From Thiotrichales bacterium (GTDB taxonomy: Bacteria; Pseudomonadota; Gammaproteobacteria; Thiomicrospirales; Thiomicrospiraceae), in the NCBI GenBank assembly GCA_022759035.1, contig JAEMQD010000043.1:1-43151 (forward strand): DNA of 43,151 nt. Direction: 5' to 3'. Numbering within the stretch: the stretch's first letter is position 1; every line of letters starts with the position of its first letter. Of this stretch, positions 1 to 7,682 are shown in pieces. Under the pieces are notes generated by a model. It was not told the DNA's origin and made no database searches. It saw only the letters and a program-made list of their open reading frames with translations. The translations under genes were made by a program, and so were the position numbers.

Positions 1-88
1 CCGCGCTCATTAGTGAAGCATAGTGCTCGAAGTACTTTGGAAAGTCTTTTACGTTGAACTGTGCTAAGACAAACACTGGCTGTGACAC
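1..88 (-). CDS. DUF1330-like small protein, N-terminal fragment cut by window edge
   Basis: Reading the minus strand from a GTG at 88, an open frame runs off the left edge. The first residues are (M)SQPVFVLAQFNVKDFPKYF, followed by a further EHYASL. This resembles the start of DUF1330 family proteins, small ferredoxin-like-fold proteins of unknown function with an early beta strand and an FxxY motif. A strong Shine-Dalgarno sequence, AAGGAG (minus strand, positions 100-95), lies 6 nt before the GTG and decides the start. It follows the cupin gene in the same direction, so it may be the last visible gene of the minus-strand accessory run. Only 29 codons are visible, so the family call rests on a short stretch. 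Confidence 0.6.
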   Translation of the reverse strand, partial: MSQPVFVLAQFNVKDFPKYFEHYASLMSA

Positions 89-143
89 TAAAATCTCCTT
101 AAATGTAATGATCAAAAAATTAGCTATGACATTCATAGAGCAA

Positions 144-620
144 TTAATAAGGTGTTCCATCCTTATGTGAAAATTTCCAATTACCGTTTATAAATGACGC
201 CCTAAGATCATGATCAGGATAGACCACCTCATCTTCTGGCGCTCGATCACCAATTTCTAGATAGACGACTTCACTGGCTGTTTCATTACTTAAGCTATAA
301 GCCTGACCCGAGCCAGCTCGCATACCCGAACACATTCCCGGAGAGAGTTGAATCGGACCTTTATCAGTATGCAGCGTAGGATAACCTTGTAAAACATAAA
401 CAAACTCATCTTGTTTTGAATGAGCATGTCGGAGTGCAGAAATTGCTTTTGGAGCCAGATATGTAAGGTTAACGCCAAAATTTTTAAGACCAAAAAAATC
501 GCCAAGTCGACGTTTTTCTCTACCTACCATGAGCGAAGCAAAAGGCTCTGGATAAATAGTAGTGGTTGTGCATGGTAATACTTCAATAGCATTTACTGCC
601 AAAATGTTATTGTCCCGCAT
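144..620 (-). CDS. Cupin-domain protein
   Basis: A 158-residue single-domain cupin. Cupin motif 1 is clear as RHAHSKQDEFVYVLQG (two His, one Glu). Motif 2 is recognisable as the stretch around LSPGMCSGMRAGSGQAYSL, but the histidine normally found there appears replaced (QAY instead of a GxxH-type ending), so metal binding may be altered. Similar stand-alone cupins are annotated as sugar-binding or enzyme-like proteins of unknown substrate. I chose the ATG at 620, because GGAAAAG lies just upstream; an alternative TTG at 632 would overlap that Shine-Dalgarno. No signal peptide or membrane segment is visible, so it is probably cytoplasmic. It lies between DUF1330- and SnoaL-type genes on the same strand, which suggests an accessory cluster without a defined pathway. 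Confidence 0.75.
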   Translation of the reverse strand: MRDNNILAVNAIEVLPCTTTTIYPEPFASLMVGREKRRLGDFFGLKNFGVNLTYLAPKAISALRHAHSKQDEFVYVLQGYPTLHTDKGPIQLSPGMCSGMRAGSGQAYSLSNETASEVVYLEIGDRAPEDEVVYPDHDLRASFINGNWKFSHKDGTPY

Positions 621-724
621 ATACTTTTCCAATGAACTATTTATTAAAAACTAATACTGTGCGAGTTGAGTATCTGAAAAATCCAAATAATTTACCACAC
701 CATTTTTTGACCAAAGTGTCAAGA

Positions 725-865
725 TTATCGTATTTGATTCATCAACCCCAACAAGCTCACCACCAAACCAGCACCTACCCAACGCTTAAATAGTGCGTCA
801 TTATGGGTAATCATCTGGTGTGCTTTTAAGCCTGCAATATGTCGAATGGCTGCGCATTGCTCCAT
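725..865 (-). other. Possible gene remnant or 46-codon small ORF
   Basis: In the 256-bp gap between the cupin and SnoaL-like genes, the minus strand carries an open frame from an ATG at 865 to a TAA ending at 725. Its C-terminal half (FKRWVGAGLVVSLLGLMNQI) looks like the last membrane helix of a small transporter, for example the LysE type. There is no convincing ribosome binding site. It could be the 3' end of a decayed membrane-protein gene, a real small membrane protein or chance. I cannot decide between these from the sequence alone. Confidence 0.25.
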
Positions 866-888
866 AGACGCAAGTTAATATTAAAGCA

Positions 889-1242
889 CTATTCATAATG
901 TGCAAAAGCTTTTACTACTTTGCCATGCTCATTAAAAAAGAAAGTTTCTGCGGACAACCCTTTAGCACCCATATAATATAACGTTACGCTATCAACACCA
1001 ATCAAAGTCGTAATTAAATCAAAATGCAAGGTTGGCATTAACTTAAGCGCCGCTTCCCAATAATTCCTGACAGCCATTTTACCTGTAAGCTTTCCAGAGC
1101 CTTCGCCTGTAATACGGACAATAAACGGCGATTGCATTTCAAAATCATCGACATAATGAGATAGGACAGCATCTAAATCATGGTTATTCCATGCTGTGAT
1201 CCACGCTTCCGCAAAAGCTTCAGCAACTTGTTTTTCTATCAT
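889..1242 (-). CDS. SnoaL-like / NTF2-like nuclear transport factor 2 family protein
   Basis: A 117-residue protein with the pattern of the SnoaL/ketosteroid-isomerase-like NTF2 fold. An N-terminal helix contains the hallmark AWNNHDLDAVLSHYVDDFEM. This is followed by a loop with GKLTGKMAVRNYW and beta strands ending in FFFNEHGKVVKAFAHY. The family contains isomerases, cyclases and pure binding proteins, so the substrate cannot be named. GGAG lies 7 nt before the ATG at 1242 and supports the start. The gene sits 33 nt downstream of the methyltransferase gene, probably in the same transcript. Confidence 0.8.
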   Translation of the reverse strand: MIEKQVAEAFAEAWITAWNNHDLDAVLSHYVDDFEMQSPFIVRITGEGSGKLTGKMAVRNYWEAALKLMPTLHFDLITTLIGVDSVTLYYMGAKGLSAETFFFNEHGKVVKAFAHYE

Positions 1243-1275
1243 AAAATTACTCCAATTTATCGTTACAACTAAACA

Positions 1276-1947
1276 CTATTTAATACCAGCAAACACACTA
1301 AATCGAAACGAACGAAAGTAACAATCCACTTCGCGAAAACCAATTACTTCTAACCAATTAAGTTGTACTTGAAGTGATGTACAGCGATCATAGGTCATTC
1401 TTTGCATAGCCCGATTAATTTCATCATCCGAACTACCTAGCGCTCTAGCTCGTCTAAGGTGTACAGATTCAAACAACTGCTGCTGCCTTTGCGTATTCCC
1501 TAAAACCTGATCTGCGTTAATAAAAATCCCATTAGGCTTCAATAATGCATAAATGCTAGCATAAAGAGATTTTTTCTCATCATCTGACAAATGATGAATC
1601 GCCAGCGCCGAAACAATGGCATCATACGAACTCAAAGGCAATGGTTCTGTTAACAATTGAACCACTAAAGACTGCACGGAGCTCTTTTTCTGTGCATCCG
1701 AGAATCTATTATTCGCTTGAATTAGCATTTCTGATGAGGCATCTAATAAATGCAATTTCGCTAGAGGAACTCTCTCAAGAATAGCAGCAGATAAAATACC
1801 TGTACCAGCACCTAAGTCTAATACTTTGGGTTCTGTTGCGCAAAAATGATGTACAAGCTCGGCAGCTGTCCCATAAAACTCGTCAAAACAATAAACCAAC
1901 CGGCGTCTCTCAGCATCATAGTTGGTTGCATCCCAAATATCACTCAT
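1276..1947 (-). CDS. Class I SAM-dependent methyltransferase
   Basis: A 223-residue methyltransferase. SAM-binding motif I is VLDLGAGTGILSAAI, and the acidic motif II is LHLLDASSEML. The post-motif SYDAIVSALAIHHLSDDEK resembles ubiquinone/cobalamin-type small-molecule methyltransferases. The beginning (IWDATNYDAERRRLVYCFDEFY) is typical of these small cytoplasmic enzymes. The substrate is unknown. AAGGG lies 7 nt upstream of the ATG. The PEBP-like gene ends 15 nt upstream, so the two are probably cotranscribed. I considered whether it could be the missing BtaB-type enzyme for the lipid operon near 25 kb, but distance and lack of any specific resemblance argue against it. Confidence 0.8.
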   Translation of the reverse strand: MSDIWDATNYDAERRRLVYCFDEFYGTAAELVHHFCATEPKVLDLGAGTGILSAAILERVPLAKLHLLDASSEMLIQANNRFSDAQKKSSVQSLVVQLLTEPLPLSSYDAIVSALAIHHLSDDEKKSLYASIYALLKPNGIFINADQVLGNTQRQQQLFESVHLRRARALGSSDDEINRAMQRMTYDRCTSLQVQLNWLEVIGFREVDCYFRSFRFSVFAGIK

Positions 1948-1962
1948 AAATAGCCCTTAAAA

Positions 1963-2517
1963 CTAACGCCCATACTTTGCTTGCAGCTTAGAAGATCCTA
2001 AACTGTTCATGTGGATCATATAGCCTATTAAAGCAGGTGATGCATTTTCTGGTACTGCTATCCTCTCAACATTTAGCGCATAAATAGTAAATTGATAACG
2101 ATGCGGTTTATCTCCTACTGGAGGACAAGCTCCACCAAAGCCAACACTACCGAAGTCGTTTCTACCTTGAATAGAGCCTATTGGCAAATCTTTACTATTT
2201 GAATCGCCCGCATTTTCAACCAAATGGCTCACACTAGGCTGGATGTTATAAACCACCCAATGCCACCAACCTGAACCTGTTGGCGCATCAGGATCATACA
2301 TGGTAATGGCAAAGCTTTTTGTTCCCTTCGGTGGATTTTTCCAAGACAAAGCGGGCGATACGTTATCTCCTGAACATCCAAAGCCACTAAAAACTTGTTT
2401 ATTCGTTAACCTACCATTAGGCTTAATGCTATCACTCATCAAAGAAAAGTCTTTTGCATATACACTACAGTTCAACCCAATGATCAAAATAGCAACTTTT
2501 AATAGTATCAACTTCAT
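1963..2517 (-). CDS. YbhB/YbcL family Raf-kinase-inhibitor-like (PEBP) protein, exported
   Basis: A 184-residue phosphatidylethanolamine-binding-protein family member. The first about 21 residues (MKLILLKVAILIIGLNCSVYA) form a signal peptide, so it is likely periplasmic. The conserved ligand-pocket motif is seen as AITMYDPDAPTGSGWWHWVV, followed by GRNDFGSVGFGGACPPVG and HRYQFTIYAL, the standard order in the bacterial YbhB group. Bacterial members have no settled function, though some modulate proteases. AAGGAAA lies upstream of the start. It is first after the AraC-type regulator, separated by about 80 bp. Confidence 0.88.
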   Translation of the reverse strand: MKLILLKVAILIIGLNCSVYAKDFSLMSDSIKPNGRLTNKQVFSGFGCSGDNVSPALSWKNPPKGTKSFAITMYDPDAPTGSGWWHWVVYNIQPSVSHLVENAGDSNSKDLPIGSIQGRNDFGSVGFGGACPPVGDKPHRYQFTIYALNVERIAVPENASPALIGYMIHMNSLGSSKLQAKYGR

Positions 2518-2595
2518 CGTAGCGTTTCCTTTTTACAATATGCTAACAATGTAAATTGATTCAGCCTTAATCCGTTAACGAAAAACTGTCAGTTA

Positions 2596-3264
2596 CTAGC
2601 CTAATTCTTTCAATCGCGAACGTACCACACTTGGCGTTACACCCCAACGTTTTTGGAAACTATCTGTAAAACGACTATGGGATGACCAACCACAATAGTC
2701 TGCAACCTCACCAATTGATAATGGGGAAGTCTGTAATAAACCCAATGCAAGCTCAAGTCGTGTTTCTTTAATTAATGCGGCCACAGTAGTATCTTGCGGC
2801 ATTCGACGGCGCAATGTAGATTCGCTCATATGAAAATGATTTGCTAAAGATTTTACATCCCATTGTGAACTAGGGCGTTCCATAACAACTGAACGAATTT
2901 GTGTTACAAGAGATACATCTAAACTAGGAGAAAATATGTAACCCATTTCATGTAAGCACAGCAACACTTCTTGTATTCTATGTTGCAACATCATATCGGA
3001 AATACTTCTGCCCCCTGTGGAAGGCAATGTTCTTAACAATTGCTCAGAGAGTAGCTCACTTGCAAAAATTGTCATTGCGGTAGAAACAACTTGCTGAGAT
3101 GTATTTAATAGCTTCGAATAAAACGACGCAATCAGCTCATCGCTCATTGACAATGCAATCGCTTCATAGATATTTGAACCATTTGGATCATTGACTACAT
3201 CCCATTTAGTATCTTTAGCAATCATTACTGCTTGATCAGAATTAACGACAATCGTTTCATTCAA
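2596..3264 (-). CDS. AraC family transcriptional regulator
   Basis: A 222-residue protein. The C-terminal about 100 residues form the two helix-turn-helix units of AraC/XylS regulators: WDVKSLANHFHMSESTLRRR and then IGEVADYCGWSSHSRFTDSF, ending in KRWGVTPSVVRSR. The N-terminal about 110 residues are helical with no recognisable ligand domain. The start is uncertain. The longest version uses TTG at 3264 with a weak GATTGGG upstream, while an in-frame ATG lies at 3225; the frame is also open further upstream without a good start. It is likely to control itself and the downstream minus-strand accessory genes, but that is inference from position only. Confidence 0.85.
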   Translation of the reverse strand: MNETIVVNSDQAVMIAKDTKWDVVNDPNGSNIYEAIALSMSDELIASFYSKLLNTSQQVVSTAMTIFASELLSEQLLRTLPSTGGRSISDMMLQHRIQEVLLCLHEMGYIFSPSLDVSLVTQIRSVVMERPSSQWDVKSLANHFHMSESTLRRRMPQDTTVAALIKETRLELALGLLQTSPLSIGEVADYCGWSSHSRFTDSFQKRWGVTPSVVRSRLKELG

Positions 3265-3453
3265 CCCAATCAGTTTTTTTGCCCTTGTAAAACAAGAATC
3301 AATGAGGGACTACGAACAGTTATTGTCTTTAATTGGTAATACTCCGACGTAATGATACGGACACCATGCATTAAATTACCCATTAAAACCTCAATACTAT
3401 TTGTAATTTCATGGCAACCAATCCTCTGTCGATAAAAACACTTTGCGATAAAA

Positions 3454-3487
3454 AAAGCGGTGGTGCTTTGAATCGCGCCACCGCTTT
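3454..3487 (-). terminator. Rho-independent terminator downstream of htpX
   Basis: Inverted repeat with 13-bp arms (AAAGCGGTGGTGC on the plus strand, pairing with GCGCCACCGCTTT apart from minor mismatch at the loop side) and a loop of about 8 nt. On the minus strand the stem is followed by a run of T residues. It sits about 30 bp beyond the htpX stop and is correctly oriented for it. Confidence 0.85.
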
Positions 3488-3515
3488 AATTATGACCGGC
3501 TAGTTAAGCCAGCGA

Positions 3516-4412
3516 TTAAGCCAAACTAAATGACTGTTTTGCTTCTAATGCAGCAATACGCTCTTCTAATGGCGGATGCGTGTGGAACAACATAGATAAA
3601 GTGCCCGCACTGCTGATACCAAAAGCCGCCATTTGATCAGGTAATTGACCTGGTTGCATGGTCGCCAAACGACGCAATGCAGCGATCATTTTTTCTCGAC
3701 CCGCCAAATAAGCACCGCCTTCGTCGGCATGGAACTCACGGTAACGACTAAACCATGCAGTAACCATACTTGCCAAAATGCCAAGAACAATGTTCATTAC
3801 CAAGTCGACAACAATAAATACCCAGCTCGTACCGCCTTCATCATCTGCCGAACGGAAGAAGTTGTCTGCAATATTTGCGATAATTTTTGCGAAGAAAATC
3901 ACAAAAGCATTCAACACACCTTGCAATAAAGCCATCGTCACCATATCGCCATTCGCAACGTGTGCCACTTCATGGCCTAATACCGCTTCAACTTCATCTT
4001 GCGTCATGCGTTCAAGCAAACCTGTCGACACTGCAACAAGTGCGCTATTTTTTGTCATGCCCGTAGCAAAAGCATTTGGTTCTGGACTTTCGTATATGGC
4101 CACTTCTGGCATACCAATGCCCGCTTTTTGCGCTTGACGTTTTACCGTTTCCAGCAACCAACGCTCTGTTGGTGTTGCTGGATTAGTAATCACCACCGCA
4201 CCAACTGACTGCTTCGCCATCCATTTAGACATTGCTAAAGAGATAAAAGAACCTGCAAATCCCCATACCAAGGCAAACACAGCCAAACTGCCAAGATTCA
4301 TGCCACCATGACCATCACGCAGATTGCCTACACCCAACAAGTTCAATACCAGCATTGCCACAGCAATAACAAGTACGTTTGTTAATAGAAAAAGGAAAAT
4401 ACGTTTTCCCAT
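3516..4412 (-). CDS. htpX: Membrane-bound zinc metalloprotease HtpX
   Basis: A 298-residue M48B-family protease that degrades misfolded or damaged inner-membrane proteins. Two N-terminal membrane helices (IFLFLLTNVLVIAVAMLVL and a second near residues 40-60) precede the cytosolic catalytic site HEVAH (in VLGHEVAHVANGDMV). The third zinc ligand is in the FHADEGGAYLAG stretch, and two further hydrophobic segments lie between. Length and motif order match E. coli HtpX. I prefer the ATG at 4412 because AAGGAG lies 8 nt upstream; the GTG at 4421 would overlap this Shine-Dalgarno. The gene appears monocistronic, with its own terminator downstream. The family is often heat- or envelope-stress induced, but no such promoter is evident. 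Confidence 0.96.
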   Translation of the reverse strand: MGKRIFLFLLTNVLVIAVAMLVLNLLGVGNLRDGHGGMNLGSLAVFALVWGFAGSFISLAMSKWMAKQSVGAVVITNPATPTERWLLETVKRQAQKAGIGMPEVAIYESPEPNAFATGMTKNSALVAVSTGLLERMTQDEVEAVLGHEVAHVANGDMVTMALLQGVLNAFVIFFAKIIANIADNFFRSADDEGGTSWVFIVVDLVMNIVLGILASMVTAWFSRYREFHADEGGAYLAGREKMIAALRRLATMQPGQLPDQMAAFGISSAGTLSMLFHTHPPLEERIAALEAKQSFSLA

Positions 4413-4445
4413 TGATGTCACTCCTTAGTGATTGATTAAGCTACT

Positions 4446-4462
4446 ATCCTTACTATAAGGAT
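4446..4462. promoter_or_regulatory. Short palindrome upstream of htpX
   Basis: ATCCTTA-CTA-TAAGGAT is a perfect 7-bp inverted repeat 34 bp before the htpX ATG. There is no T-run, so it is not a convincing terminator for the gene at 4514. It may be an operator or a chance repeat. Confidence 0.3.
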
Positions 4463-4513
4463 TATTTATGACCTTTTCAAGACATTTATAACAAAGCACA
4501 ACATTAAACTTAC

Positions 4514-5182
4514 TCATTTACCATGGATATACTGTTCATCGGTAAAGGTACTTACCCACTCGACACGATTCACGACCAATACGGTCATAATAAAACCATT
4601 TACAAACGCTTCTGGCCCCATCATCATTGGCAGCATGGGTAAAAACTGGTAAGACAAGCGCGACCAGCTAATAACATCACCGCCAATCAAAATACCGCTC
4701 AATACGACCACGCTTACTAACATGGCAAAGGCAGCAACCAAAAAAGCATTAAGAAAAACATAAAGAAAGAAATTACGTGGCAAATAATGGTAAGACAAGC
4801 GTAACGCCCACCAAGTAACCATTACTGGGGTAATTGCCAAAGCAACAAAATTAGCGCCCCACGCATCCCAACCTGCCCCACCTAAAAACGTTGTTAAACT
4901 TAACACTAACGCCAAAGCCACTAGCGCAAATTGCCAACCAAACATTAGCGTTAAAACCGTTGCGCCCAAGAAATGAAAACCCAGCCCTGGACCAATAGAA
5001 GCCTTAATACTCCACAAGGCAAACACAACAAATACCGCTGCACCAAACACAGCCTGCGCTACCCAGTCTTTTCTGACTTTATGCCAAGGTGCGCTCGCTA
5101 TCGCCCATAACAAAGAGAGTGCAGCAATCGTCCAACATGCCCATACCCATACACTAGATAATACACCATAAGGGATATTCAT
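4514..5182 (-). CDS. CbiM-like energy-coupling factor (ECF) transporter permease, stand-alone
   Basis: A 222-residue integral membrane protein with about six to seven hydrophobic helices. The middle and C-terminal parts (GLGFHFLGATVLTLMFGWQFALVA, in pieces, and LPMMMGPEAFVNGFIMTVLVV) resemble the CbiM/NikM-like permease family, whose classical members bring Co or Ni across the inner membrane. Here the N-terminus is MNIPYG, not the metal-chelating M-H-I-x-(E/D)-G signature. No CbiN, CbiQ or ATPase partner is adjacent. Proteobacteria commonly have this solitary subtype with unknown substrate. It is divergent from the RDD gene, with a perfect palindrome in the 60-bp gap. Confidence 0.75.
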   Translation of the reverse strand: MNIPYGVLSSVWVWACWTIAALSLLWAIASAPWHKVRKDWVAQAVFGAAVFVVFALWSIKASIGPGLGFHFLGATVLTLMFGWQFALVALALVLSLTTFLGGAGWDAWGANFVALAITPVMVTWWALRLSYHYLPRNFFLYVFLNAFLVAAFAMLVSVVVLSGILIGGDVISWSRLSYQFLPMLPMMMGPEAFVNGFIMTVLVVNRVEWVSTFTDEQYIHGK

Positions 5183-5200
5183 CGCCCTAACCTAAATTAC

Positions 5201-5222
5201 ATTACAATGACCCTATTGTAAT
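5201..5222. promoter_or_regulatory. Perfect 8-6-8 palindrome between divergent genes
   Basis: ATTACAAT-GACCCT-ATTGTAAT is a perfect inverted repeat in the 60-bp space between the start codons of the CbiM-like permease and the RDD protein. Both genes read away from it. It is followed by seven T residues on the plus strand, but a terminator makes little sense between two start codons. A repressor or metal-regulator operator is more likely. Confidence 0.45.
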
Positions 5223-5242
5223 TTTTTTACTAGGATTGTGCC

Positions 5243-5656
5243 ATGCGCCTTTTTTTATGGGTTAACGCTGCCTTTATTTATGACATGCTCATTCTTGGTG
5301 CACTCAGTGTTGCCTTATCGGCACTTTTTTTAGTCATCGCAGGATCGCATTACGAACAAGATCAGACGCTTCGCCTATTTTTTCAAATTGCATGGGTACT
5401 CCTCATTAGCGCCTATTATTTAGTTAGTTGGAAAAAAGGTGGGCAAACAATCGGTATGCGCGCATGGAAACTTAGGGTGGTTGGTGTCGACTCTCAGACT
5501 TTGACAACAAAAGCGGTGTTAACCCGATTTATATTCGCCATCTTAAATCTTTTACTGCTGAATATTGGTTGGCTTGGCTATTTACTTCCCAGTCGCCTTA
5601 GCTTAACTGACAAGTTGTCGGCAACGCGCATAGAGCAGATCACAAAAAACGGGTAA
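5243..5656 (+). CDS. RDD family membrane protein
   Basis: A 137-residue inner-membrane protein with three predicted helices (about residues 14-35, 46-64 and 95-115). The RDD family is named for conserved Arg/Asp residues. Here the first Asp (FIYDMLIL) and the last motif (LTDKLSATRIEQ, corresponding to the usual D-x-x-x-G/A-T-R) are visible, but the leading Arg seems replaced by Asn (LWVNAAF). The linker WKKGGQTIGMRAWKLRVV is the standard family hallmark. The function is unknown; some relatives are Na+/H+ antiporter-like. AGGATTG precedes the ATG. It lies 39 bp upstream of serB on the same strand and may be cotranscribed. Confidence 0.88.
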   Translation: MRLFLWVNAAFIYDMLILGALSVALSALFLVIAGSHYEQDQTLRLFFQIAWVLLISAYYLVSWKKGGQTIGMRAWKLRVVGVDSQTLTTKAVLTRFIFAILNLLLLNIGWLGYLLPSRLSLTDKLSATRIEQITKNG

Positions 5657-5695
5657 AATAACCCTAACAAACTCGTCTTAAATAGGAAACAAGCT

Positions 5696-6532
5696 ATGGC
5701 AACGTTGGTTATTCATCGCCCAACATTAAGCGCACACGAACAACAATTATTAACGCACTATTTTGGACAAACGGCGCAGCCTATCGAACACCATCATCGT
5801 ATTGCGCTAGAAAGCAGTCCAAGCAATGAATTGTTAACAGCAGCGCGTGCCGCATCAAACTGGGATCTTAATCTCCTGCCAGACGGTTTCGATGGTAGCC
5901 AAATCAAATTAATTGTTTCAGACATGGATTCAACCTTAATTAACATCGAATGTATTGATGAAATTGGCGCACACTTAGGCATTAAAGACAAAATCAGCGA
6001 AATTACCGAAGCAGCAATGCGTGGGGAATTAAACTTTGAGCAATCGTTAACTCAGCGTGTTGCATTGCTTGCAGGTACGCCATTATCGGCATTAGAAGCC
6101 GTTTACCACGAACGCTTGCAACTGAATGAGGGGGCTGAACAGCTGATTGCCTATCTAAAACAACGAGAAATTAAATTCGCTTTAGTTTCTGGCGGCTTTA
6201 CCTTCTTTACCGATCGCTTGCAAGCACGTTTGGGGTTAGACTTTACCCGAGCGAATCAGCTCGACTTCGATCCCAATGCACACACAACCGGCAAAGTGCT
6301 AGGTGAGATTATTGGTGCTGAAGCGAAACGCACATTCTTGCTTGAGCTGTGTGATCAATTAGAAATTGGTAATAACCAGACTATTGCTGTAGGTGACGGC
6401 GCCAACGATTTACGCATGATGCAAGATGCTGGCTTATCTGTTGCCTACCACGCCAAACCAACGGTGCAAACGGCTGCCGACACCGTACTCAATCATCGCG
6501 GCTTAGACGCAATGATTGATTTTCTGGTTTAA
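5696..6532 (+). CDS. serB: Phosphoserine phosphatase SerB
   Basis: A 278-residue HAD-superfamily phosphatase catalysing the last step of L-serine synthesis (phosphoserine to serine). HAD motif I is SDMDSTLINIECIDEIG with the DxDxT nucleophile (about residues 77-81). Motif II is FALVSGGFTFF. The Lys of motif III is in GEIIGAEAKR, and motif IV is VGDGANDLRMM. The N-terminal about 70 residues are shorter than the N-terminal region of the 322-residue E. coli enzyme and do not show an obvious ACT domain. AGGAAACAAGCT precedes the ATG. The gene ends 3 bp before the convergent bolA stop. Confidence 0.96.
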   Translation: MATLVIHRPTLSAHEQQLLTHYFGQTAQPIEHHHRIALESSPSNELLTAARAASNWDLNLLPDGFDGSQIKLIVSDMDSTLINIECIDEIGAHLGIKDKISEITEAAMRGELNFEQSLTQRVALLAGTPLSALEAVYHERLQLNEGAEQLIAYLKQREIKFALVSGGFTFFTDRLQARLGLDFTRANQLDFDPNAHTTGKVLGEIIGAEAKRTFLLELCDQLEIGNNQTIAVGDGANDLRMMQDAGLSVAYHAKPTVQTAADTVLNHRGLDAMIDFLV

Positions 6533-6535
6533 CCC

Positions 6536-6844
6536 TTAATGCCCTTTGTGACCAGCGCATGTTGGGCTATCGGGCGCCACGCCGCCGCGTGATTGCCATT
6601 CTTCTGGCGTGTAAGTGTGAATCCCCAATGCATGAACAACGCCATCGGTAGTGGCTTTAATCACCGATTGCACCATGCGATGACGAGCAACCAGTGTTTT
6701 ACCTACAAAAGCGTCACTCACTAGGGTAATTTTGAAATGCGAATGACCACCCTTGCCACTTGAATGCAGGTAGCTTTCGTTATCGACTTCAATAAACGTA
6801 GGTAACAACGCTTGTGTAAGCAAGTCGGTTATTTGTTGCTCCAT
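6536..6844 (-). CDS. bolA: BolA family protein
   Basis: A 102-residue BolA protein. The signature is visible as SSGKGGHSHFKITLVSDAF, KTLVARHRMVQSVI and ALGIHTYTPEEW, which form the alpha-beta fold with the conserved helix-turn and the invariant His in the last motif. BolA proteins pair with monothiol glutaredoxins for Fe-S handling and can act as morphology or biofilm regulators. The C-terminal tail contains a Cys and His (CAGHKGH) that could be extra metal ligands. It starts 3 bp after the stop of the DUF302 gene upstream, so the two are probably one transcript. The serB stop is convergent. Confidence 0.93.
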   Translation of the reverse strand: MEQQITDLLTQALLPTFIEVDNESYLHSSGKGGHSHFKITLVSDAFVGKTLVARHRMVQSVIKATTDGVVHALGIHTYTPEEWQSRGGVAPDSPTCAGHKGH

Positions 6845-6847
6845 GTC

Positions 6848-7321
6848 TTACTCCGCAACACTTTGAATAATATCATCTAGCAAACGATGAATCGGTTGGT
6901 ATATTTTCATACTTGGCGGTATTTTATAGCTTAAAAATACTTTATTGGCCTCATTTGGCAAAGTATAAATAGAAATACCATAAGGACAAAGCGCGATATT
7001 ATGTGGGTTTTCTCGCATCATCGCCTGAGACAAGTCTGCCTTACAAAACAACAACGTCTCACCACCTGTGTCATAAACATTGGTTTTGTAACCCAAATCG
7101 GCACTCGTTCTATCTAACATGTCTTTAACATGCGAAACAGCACTAATTACCATACCACGCTCTTCAATGGCTGCGTTCAAATCTTCTCTTGCTTGCTGAT
7201 AGCTTTTACCGCTAATGGTGTACACCATCGCTTCATTTATTTTCTGTGGTTTAATGGGCGCAGCCATAGCCAACTGCACGGTCACAAGCGCTAGCGCCCC
7301 GACAAAGAAAGACACTTTCAT
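6848..7321 (-). CDS. DUF302 domain protein, exported
   Basis: A 157-residue protein with an N-terminal signal peptide (about 20 residues, ending near AMAA) and then a DUF302 domain. The features are YTISGKSYQQAREDLNAAIEERG, the middle cysteine in TLLFCKADLSQAMM, and the family motif HNIALCPYGISIYTLP. The two Cys and the exported location are typical of DUF302 proteins. Their function is unknown; they are often found in sulfur- or metal-metabolising bacteria. It is cotranscribed with bolA (3-bp spacing) and divergent from the ferredoxin gene. Confidence 0.85.
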   Translation of the reverse strand: MKVSFFVGALALVTVQLAMAAPIKPQKINEAMVYTISGKSYQQAREDLNAAIEERGMVISAVSHVKDMLDRTSADLGYKTNVYDTGGETLLFCKADLSQAMMRENPHNIALCPYGISIYTLPNEANKVFLSYKIPPSMKIYQPIHRLLDDIIQSVAE

Positions 7322-7418
7322 TCAATAAAACTCCTTAGGTGATGCAATTTTGATTCTAGCATGATCAACACTAACGCGTATAATAAGAAATTTCAAAAGC
7401 CATTTATACAGATCATTT

Positions 7419-7682
7419 ATGACGCAATCAATCAGCATTACCATTGAAGGGATAGGAACTATCCCCTGGAAAGGACAAGCGAGCTTGCTTGACGCATTAG
7501 AGGAAGCTGGTATCGATATGAATTATAGTTGCCGTGCTGGCGTCTGCGGTGCTTGCTGCGCCAAATTAGTCAGTGGACAAATTCAATGGCGAAACCAGCC
7601 TATTTTGACCTTACCTAAGCAAACGATTTTAACCTGCTCAGTTACTCCCACAACCGACATTACGCTTGCATTGCCAGACTAG
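7419..7682 (+). CDS. Plant-type [2Fe-2S] ferredoxin
   Basis: An 87-residue soluble electron carrier. The cluster-binding cysteines follow the plant-type pattern C-x4-C-x2-C in YSCRAGVCGACCAKL, with the fourth Cys in TILTCSVTP about 30 residues later. There is one extra Cys next to the third ligand. The N-terminal beta strands are ISITIEGIGTIPWKGQ. Such ferredoxins often serve oxygenase or reductase partners, but none is adjacent. It shares the 97-bp gap with the divergent DUF302 gene. Its last 23 bp overlap the 3' end of the convergent acyl-CoA synthetase-like gene. Confidence 0.93.
   Translation: MTQSISITIEGIGTIPWKGQASLLDALEEAGIDMNYSCRAGVCGACCAKLVSGQIQWRNQPILTLPKQTILTCSVTPTTDITLALPD

Noticed and set aside
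1276-1947. Methyltransferase as the missing BtaB
   Set aside because: It is 20 kb away, in a different gene group, with no specific BtaB-like features and no PHO-box-like site.
5183-5242. Cobalamin riboswitch in front of the CbiM-like gene
   Set aside because: The gap to the divergent start is only 60 bp, far too short for a B12 riboswitch, and no B12-box-like sequence is visible.
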